Positions 17,233 through 25,213 of a stretch of 64,000 nucleotides of DNA are shown in pieces. This DNA is from Mycolicibacterium canariasense (lineage in GTDB: Bacteria; Actinomycetota; Actinomycetes; Mycobacteriales; Mycobacteriaceae): the NCBI RefSeq assembly GCF_002101555.1, contig NZ_LQOL01000064.1, forward strand, positions 1 through 64,000. Reading direction: 5' to 3'. The position numbers were made by a program, and so were the translations under genes. The notes beneath the pieces were generated by a model. That model was not told the origin of the DNA. It saw nothing but the letters and a program-made list of their open reading frames with translations, and ran no database searches. Each line of letters opens with the position of its first letter. Position 1 is the stretch's first letter.

Positions 17233-17753
17233 TGCGTGCGGCGGGCGACGAGTCGATCGCGGTGTACGACGCCGCCGGCGCCGTGCTCGGCCAAGCGCCG
17301 CGATCGTGGGTGTACGCCGAGGGCCTCTGGCACGCCAGTGCCGGCGTGCTGGTCCGGTCGCTCGACGGGCGCCGGCTGTACGTGCACCGGCGGACCGACA
17401 CCAAGGCCGTGTTCGCCGGCATGCACGACTGTCTGGCCGGGGGCGTCGTCGGGCCGGGGGAGCGACCGCCGCAGGCCGCCGCCCGCGAGCTCGGCGAGGA
17501 ACTGGGCATCACCGGGGTGCCGCTCACCGAAGTGGCGGCCCTGGCCTGGGACGGACGATGGGCCGGCAGACCGATGCGGTGTCACCTGTTCGCCTACCAG
17601 GTGCGCTACGACGGGCCCATTCGCCATCAACCGGAGGAGATCGCCGACGGCTGGTGGTGGACCGATGCGCAGCTGCGCGCCCGGTTGGCCGACCCGGACT
17701 GGCCGTTCGTGCCCGATACCCGGACTCTGTTGCCGCAGTTGCTCATCGGTTGA
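17232..17753 (+). CDS. Nudix hydrolase
   Basis: About 173 residues. The Nudix box G-x5-E-x7-RELGEELGI is complete (GVVGPGERPPQAAARELGEE), so a metal-dependent pyrophosphohydrolase acting on a nucleoside-diphosphate-linked substrate is expected. The N-terminal SIAVYDAAGAVLG and WHASAGVLV segments resemble the YfcD/isopentenyl-diphosphate-isomerase-like Nudix branch. The start is uncertain: a GTG at 17193 would place the first codons inside the S10 terminator hairpin, so I prefer the TTG at 17232, with the GTG at 17262 as alternative. No clear Shine-Dalgarno decides it. Confidence 0.85.
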   Translation: MRAAGDESIAVYDAAGAVLGQAPRSWVYAEGLWHASAGVLVRSLDGRRLYVHRRTDTKAVFAGMHDCLAGGVVGPGERPPQAAARELGEELGITGVPLTEVAALAWDGRWAGRPMRCHLFAYQVRYDGPIRHQPEEIADGWWWTDAQLRARLADPDWPFVPDTRTLLPQLLIG

Positions 17754-17915
17754 GTGGGTCGCCTGCGACAGGGTGAACGAACACGCCGACCCGATGGCGT
17801 GACGAATTCGGGTGTCGCGAGCGTCAATTTTCTCAGGCGTGTCCTACCCGGCAGGTGTAATCTCCCGGGCGACCGTCGAGTGCACGGCGGGTCCGACGAC
17901 CGCAATGGGGTTGCC

Positions 17916-20267
17916 ATGGCAGCTGAGTTCAACGGCAAGATCGCAGTGGATATCCGGGATTCCGAGCCCGATTGGACACCCTATGCCGCTCCCACCGCCC
18001 CGCCCGGCGCACCCAACATCTTGTATCTGGTGTGGGACGACACCGGCATCGCGACGTGGGACTGCTTCGGGGGATTGGTGCAGATGCCGGCGATGCGCCG
18101 GATCGCGGGCAAGGGGGTGCGGCTGTCCCAGTTCCACACCACGGCGCTGTGCTCGCCGACCCGGGCGTCGTTGCTCACCGGCCGCAACCCCACGACCGTC
18201 GGGATGGCCACCATCGAAGAGTTCACCGACGGCTTCCCCAACTGCAACGGCCGCATCCCGGCCGACACCGCGCTGTTGTCCGAGGTGCTGGCCGAACGCG
18301 GCTACAACACCTATGCGATCGGCAAATGGCACCTGACCCCGCTGGAGGAATCCAACCTGGCCGCCACCAAGCGGCATTGGCCGCTGGGCCGCGGGTTCGA
18401 GCGCTTCTACGGGTTCATGGGTGGCGAGACCGACCAGTGGTATCCCGACCTGGTCTACGACAACCACCCGGTGACCCCGCCGGCGACGCCCGACGAGGGT
18501 TATCACCTGTCGAAGGACTTGGCCGACAAGACAATCGAGTTCATCCGCGATTCCAAGGTGATCGCCCCGGACAAGCCGTGGTTCTCCTACCTGTGCCCGG
18601 GGGCCGGCCACGCCCCGCACCACGTGTTCGCCGAGTGGGCGGACCGCTATGCCGGCACGTTTGACATGGGCTACGAGCGCTACCGCGAACTGGTCCTGGA
18701 GAACCAGAAGAAGCTCGGCATCGTGCCGCCCGACACCGAGCTCTCACCCGTCAACCCGTATCTGGATGTCAAGGGGCCGGGCGGCGAACCTTGGCCGCTG
18801 CAGGACACCGTGCGGCCTTGGGACACCCTCGACGACGACGAGAAACGGCTGTTCGCCCGGATGGCCGAGGTGTTCGCCGGGTTCCTGTCCTACACCGATG
18901 CCCAGATCGGGCGGATCCTGGATTATCTCGAGGAATCCGACCAGCTGGACAACACCATCATCGTGGTGATCTCGGACAACGGTGCCAGCGGTGAGGGCGG
19001 GCCCAACGGTTCGGTCAACGAGAACAAGTTCTTCAACGGCTACATCGACACCGTCGAAGAGAGCATGCGGTTCTACGACCAGCTGGGCGGTCCGGACACC
19101 TACAACCACTATCCGATCGGCTGGGCGATGGCCTTCAACACGCCCTACAAGCTGTTCAAGCGCTACGCCTCCCACGAAGGCGGTATCGCCGACACCGCAA
19201 TCATCAGCTGGCCCAACGGAATCGATGCCCATGGTGAGGTCAGAGACCACTACGTCAACGTCTGCGACATCACGCCGACCGTGTACGACCTGCTCGGTAT
19301 CACCCCACCCGCCGAGGTCGGCGGTATCGCCCAGAAACCGCTCGACGGGGTGAGTTTCAAAGCCGCCCTTGCCGATCCCGGCGCCGACACGGGTAAGCGC
19401 ACGCAGTTCTACACCATGCTGGGCACCCGCGGCATCTGGCACGACGGCTGGTTCGCCAATACCGTGCACGCCGCTTCGCCGGCGGGGTGGAGTCACTTCG
19501 ACGCCGACCGGTGGGAGCTGTTCCACATCGAATCCGACCGCAGTCAATGCCGTGACCTGGCCGCGCAACATCCGGACAAGTTGGAAGAACTCAAGGCATT
19601 GTGGTTCGCCGAGGCCGCCAAGTACAACGGGCTGCCGCTGGGCGATCTGAACATCTTCGAGACGCTCGGCCGGTGGCGGCCCTACCTGGCGGTCGACCGG
19701 ACGAACTTCACCTACTACCCGGGCACCGCGGAGGTCGGCACCGGTGCCGCCGCCGAACTGCGCGGCCAGTCGTTCTCGGTGCTGGCGGAGGTGACCGTCG
19801 ACACCGCCGATGCCGAGGGTGTGCTGTTCAAACACGGTGCCGGACACGGCGGGCATGTCCTGTTCATCCAGGACGGCCGGCTGCAGTACGTGTACAACTT
19901 CATGGGCGAAGACGAACAACGGGTGTCGGCCGAAGCGCCGGCGCCGCTGGGCATCCACGTCTTCGGGGTGCGCTATGACCGCACCGGCACCGTCGAGGGC
20001 AGCCACACGCCGCTCGGGGACATCACCCTGCACGTGGACGACACCGTGGTGGCCACCCGCACCGGTGTCCGCACCCACCCGGGCAGTTTCGGTCTGTCCG
20101 GCAGCGGGATCGCGGTCGGGCGCAACAACGGCCAGGCGGTATGCGGTGCGTACCGGGCACCCTTCGCGTTCACCGGTGGGACAATCGCCAAGGTGGTGGT
20201 CGACATCTCCGGTGCGCCGTACCGTGATGTGGAGAGGGAGTTGGCCCAAGCGTTCGCGAAGGACTGA
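17916..20267 (+). CDS. atsA: Arylsulfatase (formylglycine-dependent sulfatase)
   Basis: 783 residues. The sulfatase signature C-S-P-T-R in TALCSPTRASLLTGRN (residues about 70-85) gives the cysteine that becomes formylglycine. Metal ligands are in LVWDDTG near the N-terminus and VISDNGASGEGG near residue 350. The C-terminal 130 residues look like a lectin/concanavalin-like beta domain, as in large mycobacterial AtsA/AtsD. No signal peptide is seen. The ATG preceded by GGGGTTGCC was preferred over a longer upstream frame. It is followed with a one-base overlap by a lipoprotein and then by a formylglycine-generating enzyme that would activate it. Confidence 0.93.
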   Translation: MAAEFNGKIAVDIRDSEPDWTPYAAPTAPPGAPNILYLVWDDTGIATWDCFGGLVQMPAMRRIAGKGVRLSQFHTTALCSPTRASLLTGRNPTTVGMATIEEFTDGFPNCNGRIPADTALLSEVLAERGYNTYAIGKWHLTPLEESNLAATKRHWPLGRGFERFYGFMGGETDQWYPDLVYDNHPVTPPATPDEGYHLSKDLADKTIEFIRDSKVIAPDKPWFSYLCPGAGHAPHHVFAEWADRYAGTFDMGYERYRELVLENQKKLGIVPPDTELSPVNPYLDVKGPGGEPWPLQDTVRPWDTLDDDEKRLFARMAEVFAGFLSYTDAQIGRILDYLEESDQLDNTIIVVISDNGASGEGGPNGSVNENKFFNGYIDTVEESMRFYDQLGGPDTYNHYPIGWAMAFNTPYKLFKRYASHEGGIADTAIISWPNGIDAHGEVRDHYVNVCDITPTVYDLLGITPPAEVGGIAQKPLDGVSFKAALADPGADTGKRTQFYTMLGTRGIWHDGWFANTVHAASPAGWSHFDADRWELFHIESDRSQCRDLAAQHPDKLEELKALWFAEAAKYNGLPLGDLNIFETLGRWRPYLAVDRTNFTYYPGTAEVGTGAAAELRGQSFSVLAEVTVDTADAEGVLFKHGAGHGGHVLFIQDGRLQYVYNFMGEDEQRVSAEAPAPLGIHVFGVRYDRTGTVEGSHTPLGDITLHVDDTVVATRTGVRTHPGSFGLSGSGIAVGRNNGQAVCGAYRAPFAFTGGTIAKVVVDISGAPYRDVERELAQAFAKD

Positions 20268-20968
20268 TGACACGTTTTGACACGTTGACGCGCGCCGTGG
20301 CGGTCGCCGGGGCCGCTGCGGTCCTCGTCGTCGCCGCCGGATGTGTCCGCACCAGCACCGGAATTCCGATCGCCGCCGAGGGCGCACCCGCAGTCGCCGG
20401 TGCGCCCGGCACGTCCACGTCCGGTGACCCGGACCCGTCCCCCTACGGCGTGGTCCCCACCAGCCGCGCCCAGCTGCCCGCGCAGGCGGTGACGTGTGAG
20501 CCGGAGAGCAAACCACAGATCGGCTTCGTGGCGAAGGTGGCAGATGCGGCGGCACCGGTGGTCACCGTGCCAGTGCCGGACGGTTGGTCGATGCAGGGCG
20601 GCAGCGGCGATATCGCCGGGCATCTCACCGGCCCGCAGGGCATGAACGCCACCATCACCATCGCGGCCACCTCGCTGGAGCCGGCGAAGGCATTCGACGA
20701 GTACGCCGACCGCATGATGGCCGAGGCGGCGGTCAGCTCGATCAGCGTGCTGCCCGCCGAGCTGTGCGGCTACAGCGGGCAGAAACTGCTCGGCGCGTGG
20801 TCGGACACCCCGCAGAATGCGGTCGAGTTCGTGGACCGGGTGGTGCACGTCTGGACCAATGCGGGCAACTACCTGGTATCGGTGCACACCACCGCGCCCA
20901 CCGGGACAACGGGATTCGACGGTGCGGCCGAACTGCTCGCCGGGGACTTCCAGATCCGCATCCCATGA
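20267..20968 (+). CDS. LpqN/LpqT-like lipoprotein
   Basis: 233 residues. Lipoprotein signal peptide with hydrophobic core VAGAAAVLVVAAGC and the lipidated Cys near residue 26. The mature part has VVTVPVPDGWSMQ and AKAFDEYADRMMAEA, resembling the mycobacterial LpqN/LpqT family of cell-envelope lipoproteins. Function unknown. It is wedged between the sulfatase and its activating enzyme with one-base and four-base overlaps, so it is translated with them and may serve the same envelope process. Confidence 0.72.
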   Translation: MTRFDTLTRAVAVAGAAAVLVVAAGCVRTSTGIPIAAEGAPAVAGAPGTSTSGDPDPSPYGVVPTSRAQLPAQAVTCEPESKPQIGFVAKVADAAAPVVTVPVPDGWSMQGGSGDIAGHLTGPQGMNATITIAATSLEPAKAFDEYADRMMAEAAVSSISVLPAELCGYSGQKLLGAWSDTPQNAVEFVDRVVHVWTNAGNYLVSVHTTAPTGTTGFDGAAELLAGDFQIRIP

Positions 20969-21819
20969 CCCTGACCGATCTCGTTCAACTGCCGGGCGGG
21001 ACATTCCGGATGGGCTGTTCGGATTTCTATCCGGAGGAGGCGCCGGTGCGGACGGCGCAGGTGGGCCCGTTCGCGATCGAGCGGCACCCGGTGACGACCG
21101 TTCAGTACGCCGCGTTCGTCGAGGCCACCGGTTACCGGACGGTGGCCGAACGGCCGATGGACCCGGCACTGTATCCCGGTGTGCCGGCGGCGGATCTGGC
21201 GCCCGGTGCCATGGTGTTCCGGCAGACGCCCGGTCCGGTCGATCTGCGGAACTGGCGGCAGTGGTGGGATTGGGCGCCCGGCGCAAGCTGGCGGTATCCG
21301 TTCGGGCCGGAGCGCGGGGAGGGTGCCCCCGACCACCCCGTCGTCCAGGTGGCCTACGCCGACGCGCTGGCCTACGCCGCGTGGGCGGGCCGGCGCCTGC
21401 CCACCGAGGCCGAGTGGGAGTACGCGGCCCGGGCCGGGTCGGACTCCACCTACGCGTGGGGTGACGACATGACACCCGGGGGCACGCTGATGGCCAACAC
21501 TTGGCAGGGTGCGTTCCCGTACCGCAACGACGGGGCCGCGGGCTGGGTCGGGACATCCCCGGTGGGCACCTTCCCGCCCAACGGATTCGGGCTGGTCGAC
21601 ATGATCGGCAACGTGTGGGAGTGGACGGCCACAGAGTTCACCGGCCGGCTGGCCAACCCGTGCTGCCTGCCGGATGACGATCCCGGGGTCAGCCAGGCGC
21701 TCAAGGGCGGATCGCACCTGTGCGCACCGGAGTACTGCCACCGTTACCGGCCGGCGGCCCGCTCACCGCAGTCACGGGACACCGCGACCACGCACATCGG
21801 CTTTCGCTGCGCGGTGTGA
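20965..21819 (+). CDS. Formylglycine-generating enzyme (sulfatase-activating)
   Basis: 284 residues, FGE-sulfatase domain. It oxidises the sulfatase active-site cysteine (CxPxR) to C-alpha-formylglycine, using copper and O2. Family motifs: VQLPGGTFRMGCSDFYPEE at the start, RLPTEAEWEYAARAG in the middle, GNVWEWTATEF, and the active-site segment GGSHLCAPEYCHRYRPAAR with the two copper-binding cysteines. ATGA overlap with the lipoprotein. This is the orthologue of the mycobacterial gene normally next to atsA. Confidence 0.93.
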   Translation: MTLTDLVQLPGGTFRMGCSDFYPEEAPVRTAQVGPFAIERHPVTTVQYAAFVEATGYRTVAERPMDPALYPGVPAADLAPGAMVFRQTPGPVDLRNWRQWWDWAPGASWRYPFGPERGEGAPDHPVVQVAYADALAYAAWAGRRLPTEAEWEYAARAGSDSTYAWGDDMTPGGTLMANTWQGAFPYRNDGAAGWVGTSPVGTFPPNGFGLVDMIGNVWEWTATEFTGRLANPCCLPDDDPGVSQALKGGSHLCAPEYCHRYRPAARSPQSRDTATTHIGFRCAV

Positions 21820-21828
21820 TGGCCTGTT

Positions 21829-21853
21829 GCGCCGCCGCCTTCTGCGGCGGCGC
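21829..21853 (+). terminator. GC-rich hairpin after the FGE gene
   Basis: GCGCCGCCG (21829-21837) pairs with CGGCGGCGC (21845-21853), loop seven bases. It lies between the convergent FGE and permease genes and could end transcription from either side. No T tract. Confidence 0.6.
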
Positions 21854-21857
21854 CCGG

Positions 21858-21893
21858 CCTCAGAACACGCCTCAGAACACGCCTCAGAACACG
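21858..21893 (-). repeat. Three 12-bp tandem repeats at the 3' end of the permease gene
   Basis: CCTCAGAACACG occurs three times head to tail (21858-21869, 21870-21881, 21882-21893). Read on the minus strand each copy encodes Val-Phe-stop, so the last codons and stop of the permease gene are triplicated. Confidence 0.95.
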
Positions 21894-23443
21894 AGGATGG
21901 CGAACACCGTGGACAGCACCAGCCCGGTCACCACCGGCACGAAGCACTTGCGGGCCAGGGTGAGCACGGGGACGCGGGCGAAGCCGGCCACCGCGACCAG
22001 CGACGACCACGCCACCAGCGTGCCGCCGCCGGACCAGATATTGCCCATCTGACCGACGGCGGCCAGTGTCGCCGGGTCCATCCCGGCGGCGGTGCCGAGC
22101 GCGGCCGACAACGAGCCGGTGAGCGGCAGACCGCTGAACCCGGAGCCCTCCAGACCTGCGATCACGCCTACCACCAGCACGGTGAACGCGACGACAAAGG
22201 GATTGGGCGCGACGTGGGCCAGCGCGGCGTTGATCAGATCGAACAACAACGCGGGCCCTTTGGCGCCCTCGGGCATGCCGAGGATGCGGGCGGAGAAGTC
22301 ACCGTTGCCGATGAAAAAGAAGCCGGCGATGGGCAACACGACGCCCATGGCCTTGAACGCGAACACCAGGCCGTCCACGATATGCGTCGACGAGCTCTCC
22401 AGAAATGTGCGCTTGTCGTTGGTCAGGCAGGCGGCGAACAGCAGTATCGCCGCGATGCCACCGACGATGCCCGCCGCGTCACCGCCCTTCAACGGGGGAA
22501 CCGCCGTGGTGAACTTGCCCAGCAGCAGATACACGATGAAGGTCAGGTAGGCCAGTGGCACTGTCATCGCGAAAACCTTGGCGGCCAACGACTTCGGTGC
22601 GACGACCGGCTCGGCGGCGGTCTGGTCCAGCACCGCGGTCGCGACCGGTGCGGCTGCCGTGGCGGTACCGCCGGCCGGGGTGGTGCCGCGTAGGTCGACG
22701 GTCGGGGCGGCGCCGGATCCGCCCGGGTCGGCCTGGTTGCCGCCGGTGAGGCCGAACCTGTCCGCTTTGTCCTCCCATGACACGAGCAGATCCGGCGAGG
22801 GTGCCCGCCACGTCCGGCGTTGGGTGAGATAGGTGATGAGCAACGCGCTCAGCCCGACGATCAGCGACAACACCATCGCCTTGTCGGCCACCCGGTCGGC
22901 GTCGACGCCCGCCGCGGTGGCAGAGATACCCGGTGCGACCTTGATGATGAAGTCCGAGGACAGCGCCATCCCTTGACCGGCAATCGCGATCACCATGCCG
23001 ACCGACAGCGGGCTCAGGCCGGCCCGGATGGCCACCGGAATGAGGACGGCCCCGACCAGTGGCACGGCAGGGGTCGGCCAGAAGAACAGTGAGATCACAT
23101 AGGTGACCGCGGCGAGAACGATGAAACTACTTGTGCCCGCCCGCATTACCCGTCGGAACGGCGTCACCATCAGGCGATCGGCACCCATCTCGCGCAGGGC
23201 GCCGAGCATCGCGGTCACGAAGGCGATGATCAAGAAGATGTTGAACAGCTCGTTGGCCGCCACCAAGCTGGCATTGAAGATCGACGACAGGCCCGTCACG
23301 ATGCTGCCCGAGAACACCGAGGCGGTCAGCAGCGTGGCCACGACGGATGGCACCAGGATGTTCTTGCGCATCGCCATCGTGGCGAGAATGACGACGATTC
23401 CGGCCAGGTAGATCCAGTGGGCTGCGCTGAGATGTATGTCCAT
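21884..23443 (-). CDS. Ion-transporter (GntP/CitMHS-like) permease
   Basis: 519 residues with about 12 hydrophobic segments in two halves separated by a hydrophilic Ala/Thr/Pro-rich linker (residues about 235-300). Pattern and length fit the ion-transporter superfamily (gluconate/citrate/C4-dicarboxylate permeases); I cannot fix the substrate. I chose the ATG giving MDIHLSAAHW; a GTG seven codons upstream (VNERSA) is possible. It borders the catabolic island (PucR, HDO, Rieske proteins), and a CTGTGCAG site upstream (23475) recurs before other island genes, so it probably imports a substrate of that pathway. Confidence 0.75.
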   Translation of the reverse strand: MDIHLSAAHWIYLAGIVVILATMAMRKNILVPSVVATLLTASVFSGSIVTGLSSIFNASLVAANELFNIFLIIAFVTAMLGALREMGADRLMVTPFRRVMRAGTSSFIVLAAVTYVISLFFWPTPAVPLVGAVLIPVAIRAGLSPLSVGMVIAIAGQGMALSSDFIIKVAPGISATAAGVDADRVADKAMVLSLIVGLSALLITYLTQRRTWRAPSPDLLVSWEDKADRFGLTGGNQADPGGSGAAPTVDLRGTTPAGGTATAAAPVATAVLDQTAAEPVVAPKSLAAKVFAMTVPLAYLTFIVYLLLGKFTTAVPPLKGGDAAGIVGGIAAILLFAACLTNDKRTFLESSSTHIVDGLVFAFKAMGVVLPIAGFFFIGNGDFSARILGMPEGAKGPALLFDLINAALAHVAPNPFVVAFTVLVVGVIAGLEGSGFSGLPLTGSLSAALGTAAGMDPATLAAVGQMGNIWSGGGTLVAWSSLVAVAGFARVPVLTLARKCFVPVVTGLVLSTVFAILVF

Positions 23444-23819
23444 CGCGGATCTTTCATTCACAACTGCTCGTGGGCTGTGCAGTCTGATGGGGGAATGCTC
23501 GACGCGTTCCCGGTGCCGGTCAACGCACAGAGTGCACACCGGTTGCCTCGTCTGCCTGTGCAACGTGTTCCGACGTTGTCATCTTGATGTCGGCGTGTTG
23601 CGCCGAAGTAACGCCCTGCGCCGGGATCTGGTGCTTTCGCGCCACACCGGCCGGAGCGGCCGGCGGTGACTGTGCAGCATGTCCCCGTGGGGGTGGCTTT
23701 CCGGTGCGCCATGACCCGTGCGGGCAGCACCATCGCCGCGGCGCGAATGAGACAGTGGCGGAGCGGGCGCCTCCGCACGGACCACCCCTGCGCGACAGAC
23801 CGGCCATGAAAGACCTGCG
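23444..23819. other. Divergent promoter region between the two permease genes
   Basis: 376 bases without a supported gene. It holds CTGTGCAG at 23475-23482 and 23670-23677, a related AGTGCACACC site near 23530, and a CCGGCCG-GAG-CGGCCGG dyad at 23647-23663. The repeated CTGTGCAG core is a candidate operator of the neighbouring PucR regulator. Confidence 0.5.
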
Positions 23820-25208
23820 ATGACTGATACCGACAGCCGCCCCACCGGGTCCGGCGTCCACCCATCGGGAGGTGGCACGCCGCCGGCGCTGGCCGCGCTG
23901 CTGTCCGGCACTCTCGTCGGCACCGTGAGCAACAACGTGGTCAATGTGCCGATGCCGGCCATCCTCGGCCACTTCGATGCGCCGCTGAGCAGTGGTGTCT
24001 TCGTGGTCGTGGGATTCCTGCTCACCTTCACCGCAACCATGCCGGTCGTCGGCTGGATGGGGGATCGTTTCGGCCGCCGCCGCATCTACTGTGCTTCCAT
24101 GGTCGCCACGGCGGTGTGTGCCATCGGGGCCGCGACCGCACCGTCGCTGGAACTGCTGATCCTGTGGCGTTGCGTGGGCGGGGCGGCCGCCGCCGCGCTG
24201 GGTCCCGCGGTGATGGGCCTGCTGACCTGGCTGTTCACCGGGGAGCGACGGGGCAGGGCGGTCGGCCTGTGGGCATCGGTTAATGGGATCGGGCAGGCGG
24301 TCGGACCGACGATGGGTGGATTCGTCGCCGACGCCTGGGGATGGCGGTGGGTGTTCGTGCCGCTGGTACCGGTGGCACTGGCCGGTCTCGTCGGCACGCT
24401 GCGCCATATCCCGCCCTACCCGGGCACCAGAATGAACTTCGATGCTGTCGGGGCCCTCACCTTGACGGTCGGATCCGGAATGCTGATGCTCGCCGCGGCA
24501 CTCGTTCCGCGGCTGGGTGTCTCGGCCCTCGTGGTGACGGCGGCAGGTGTCGCGCTGGCGATTCTGGCGGCGTTCGTCTGGCACTCGCTGCGGACGCCCG
24601 AACCGTTCGTGGACGTGCGTCTGGTGGTCGAGGCTCGCTTCGCGCGCAGCACGTTCGCCGCGTTCGCGTTCATGTTCAGCCTGGGCGCCACGTTGCTCGC
24701 CGTGCCGCTGTACCTGTCCGGAGTCGGCCGCACCCCGGCGCTGGCCGGCGTCGTGTTGCTGGCCGTCCCGGCCTCCATGGTGATCCTGGGGCCGCTGGTG
24801 GGCCGATTCCTGGACCGAATCGGGGCCCGGCGGGTGTTGCGGGCCGGGTTGCTGGTGCTGCTGGCGGGCCACGCCACGCTGTCGGTGGCCACCGCCATCC
24901 GTCTCGTTGAAATGCCCTGGGGATTGGCTGGTTTGGTGTGCATTCTGGCGGTGATCGGCATCGGGACCGCACTCGTGCAGACCCCGGCGGCCACCGGTGC
25001 CACTCGTTCACCGGCCGGGGCCCAAGGAACCGGGCTGGGCTTGTTCAACCTGGTGCGGTTCGGCGGTTCGGCGCTGGGCGCCGCGTGGGTCGCCATCGCC
25101 CTGGGAAGCCACTCGTCGGCGGGTTTTCCGTTGGCGTTCGCGGTGGTCGCCGCGGTGGCGGCGCTCGGGTTGGTGGGATCGTTCGTCGGACCCGACCCGA
25201 GCCGGTAG
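23820..25208 (+). CDS. MFS transporter, DHA2-like
   Basis: 462 residues with about 14 predicted helices. Motif A-like GWMGDRFGRRRIY lies between helices 2 and 3. The N-terminal 20 residues are hydrophilic. The ATG directly follows GACCTGCG with a weak Shine-Dalgarno. It is convergent with the PucR regulator, five bases between stops, and divergent from the GntP-like permease. It could import the island's substrate or export a toxic intermediate; sequence alone does not say. Confidence 0.82.
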   Translation: MTDTDSRPTGSGVHPSGGGTPPALAALLSGTLVGTVSNNVVNVPMPAILGHFDAPLSSGVFVVVGFLLTFTATMPVVGWMGDRFGRRRIYCASMVATAVCAIGAATAPSLELLILWRCVGGAAAAALGPAVMGLLTWLFTGERRGRAVGLWASVNGIGQAVGPTMGGFVADAWGWRWVFVPLVPVALAGLVGTLRHIPPYPGTRMNFDAVGALTLTVGSGMLMLAAALVPRLGVSALVVTAAGVALAILAAFVWHSLRTPEPFVDVRLVVEARFARSTFAAFAFMFSLGATLLAVPLYLSGVGRTPALAGVVLLAVPASMVILGPLVGRFLDRIGARRVLRAGLLVLLAGHATLSVATAIRLVEMPWGLAGLVCILAVIGIGTALVQTPAATGATRSPAGAQGTGLGLFNLVRFGGSALGAAWVAIALGSHSSAGFPLAFAVVAAVAALGLVGSFVGPDPSR

Positions 25209-25213
25209 CGCTG

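Noticed and set aside
18744..20555. Minus-strand frame of about 600 codons opposite the sulfatase
   Set aside because: Shadow of a strongly supported sulfatase gene; no recognisable domain.
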